48,677 bases of DNA from a virus: IMG/VR virus record IMGVR_UViG_3300009506_000054, positions 1 through 48,677 of that record. One strand, written 5' to 3'. Each line of letters starts with the position of its first letter. The first letter of the stretch is position 1. Below are positions 47,812 to 48,677 of the stretch, piece after piece. Below the pieces are notes generated by a model. The model was not told the origin of the DNA. It did not search any database and saw only the letters and a list, made by a program, of their open reading frames with translations. The translations under genes and the position numbers were made by a program.

Positions 47812-48677
47812 AGCTTCTTGAACTCCTTGTCTAGTAGCATCAGCTTGTCGCCTTCCTTGCGAACACGAAGTTCCTTATCACCAAGCATGATGGTACAGTT
47901 GTCGGTGATCGTGATGGTGTCTCCCTTCATATTAGGAGAGGCTGTGAGATTTAACACGAGTTTAGGTTCTTTGATCCCAAGTGATTTAGGTATTCGTTTC
48001 TCCACCGATGAGTAGTCCATGTTCACGATTGGAGCTTGCTGTCTTAGCCAAATATAGAAATCACGTTCGGTAGTATACTTCATTCCTCTCTTAGTCGGAA
48101 ATGCGAGTTGGTCATGAATCCCGGTTCTTCTAGGAGGACCCTCGAGCTCGGTAAAAATTCCATATTTTTGCTTCAACCACCGATTGATAAGTGATGTCCC
48201 CTCGTGAAGACTTACCTCTCGATGGAAAGCATCTTTCATCAGGTTTAGAATTAATTCACTGTCATATGGAGAAGCATACGGATCTCCCGTGAAGTGTTCT
48301 ACTACCCTGTCGCCGATGACCTGCTGATACCTCTCATAGTGCAAACCTACCTTCCGTTCGAAGACGAGAGTAAAATGACGGAAGGCAGTACTGTGGTTCC
48401 AATGGATCAACTTCCATTCATCGGGATCTGCTACTTTAGAGTCGTACAGAGCTCGAGGAACAGGACATTCGTGGATATTGCTCTTACCCTTCCCAGGGCG
48501 TCCAAGTGCATCTGTCTTCCTGAGAAATCTTACTGTCTGAATTCCCTTGTCGTCTTCAAACGTAAGCCTGTATCCAACACCAGGATGATACTCCCAATTC
48601 ACCAATAACTGATCTCTGTACTTCTCAGTGACGGCGTACCTGGGAATTGGGCAGGGAGCGATTCTGGGAGCATGACG
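47805..48677 (-). CDS. Unknown protein, 5' end beyond the window
   Basis: At least 290 residues; the frame stays open to the last base, and the residues before the first in-window start candidate (APCPIPRYAVTEKYRDQLLV) read as normal protein, so the gene is truncated by the window edge. TTG 48605 is therefore not taken as the start. Contains VNWEYHPGVGYRLTFEDD and a conserved-looking KYTTERDFYIWLRQQAPIVN region; the C-terminus is beta-rich (TITDNCTIMLGDKELRVRKE). No family recognised. Confidence 0.65.
   Translation of the reverse strand, partial: RHAPRIAPCPIPRYAVTEKYRDQLLVNWEYHPGVGYRLTFEDDKGIQTVRFLRKTDALGRPGKGKSNIHECPVPRALYDSKVADPDEWKLIHWNHSTAFRHFTLVFERKVGLHYERYQQVIGDRVVEHFTGDPYASPYDSELILNLMKDAFHREVSLHEGTSLINRWLKQKYGIFTELEGPPRRTGIHDQLAFPTKRGMKYTTERDFYIWLRQQAPIVNMDYSSVEKRIPKSLGIKEPKLVLNLTASPNMKGDTITITDNCTIMLGDKELRVRKEGDKLMLLDKEFKKLC

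Noticed and set aside
1-48677. Integrase, attachment site, CI-like repressor, CRISPR array, transposase, tRNA or rRNA genes
   Set aside because: Looked for on both strands and not found; repeats seen are isolated pairs, not arrays, and no recombinase motifs occur.
1-48677. Circular or terminally redundant genome ends
   Set aside because: The first and last about 20 bases share no direct repeat, and joining the ends would place the truncated right-hand gene antisense to the left-hand genes; completeness cannot be claimed.

Overview
The window is most of a tailed double-stranded DNA phage (Caudoviricetes, siphovirus-like: long tape measure, no contractile sheath). It carries terminase, portal, capsid, tail, lysis and replication modules and no integrase or repressor/attachment cassette, so a virulent lifestyle is likely. 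Genes run off both ends and no terminal repeat is visible, so this is a slice or a linearised contig. Consensus sigma70-type promoters (TTGACA / TATAAT), an M15 endolysin without a wall-binding domain, and a tail tip like those of many proteobacterial siphophages lean weakly to a Gram-negative host; the sequence does not settle this.

Layout. (1) 1-924: small unknown genes, + strand. (2) 921-4498: two strong promoters, a membrane-anchored Fn3-like gene with a structured leader, then a small fibre-associated gene and an 836-aa tail fibre. (3) 4499-4798: convergent non-coding stretch with repeats and a terminator. (4) 4799-8731, - strand: ATP-dependent DNA ligase, a DUF932 protein and small genes, driven by a promoter at 8762-8790. 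(5) 8841-32837, + strand: terS, terL, portal, connectors, XkdF-like protease, scaffold with an internal start, decoration protein, major capsid, neck, tail terminator, tail tube, G/GT frameshift chaperones, tape measure, minor tail and tip proteins, then lysis genes. (6) 33046-43273, - strand: nucleotide metabolism and replication/recombination operon. (7) 43362-45446, + strand: small HTH gene and primase-helicase, fired from the same dyad promoter region as the - strand operon. (8) 45409-48677, - strand: small unknown genes, small membrane proteins, a PadR-like regulator and a truncated gene.

How the genes work together. The - strand operon reads NMP-kinase-like, all-alpha dUTPase/dCTPase-like, divergent thymidylate-synthase-fold protein, thymidylate synthase/dCMP-hydroxymethylase-like protein, dCMP deaminase, a family-4 uracil-DNA glycosylase fused to DNA polymerase I, RecB-like nuclease, Sak4-like ATPase, SSB-like protein, VRR-NUC nuclease and SNF2-type helicase. 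The most interesting reading is a pyrimidine pool remodelling or DNA-modification pathway: two adjacent thymidylate-synthase-fold genes, one with the Asn-to-Asp change typical of dCMP hydroxymethylase, next to a polymerase carrying its own uracil-sensing domain.

Translation is tightly packed: most neighbours overlap by 4-26 bases, several genes start at TTG or GTG with good ribosome binding sites, and at least three genes use recoding or nested products (G/GT frameshift, nested scaffold, nested HTH protein in the helicase gene). Capsid genes are rich in G/C third positions while tail and replication genes are A/T-biased.
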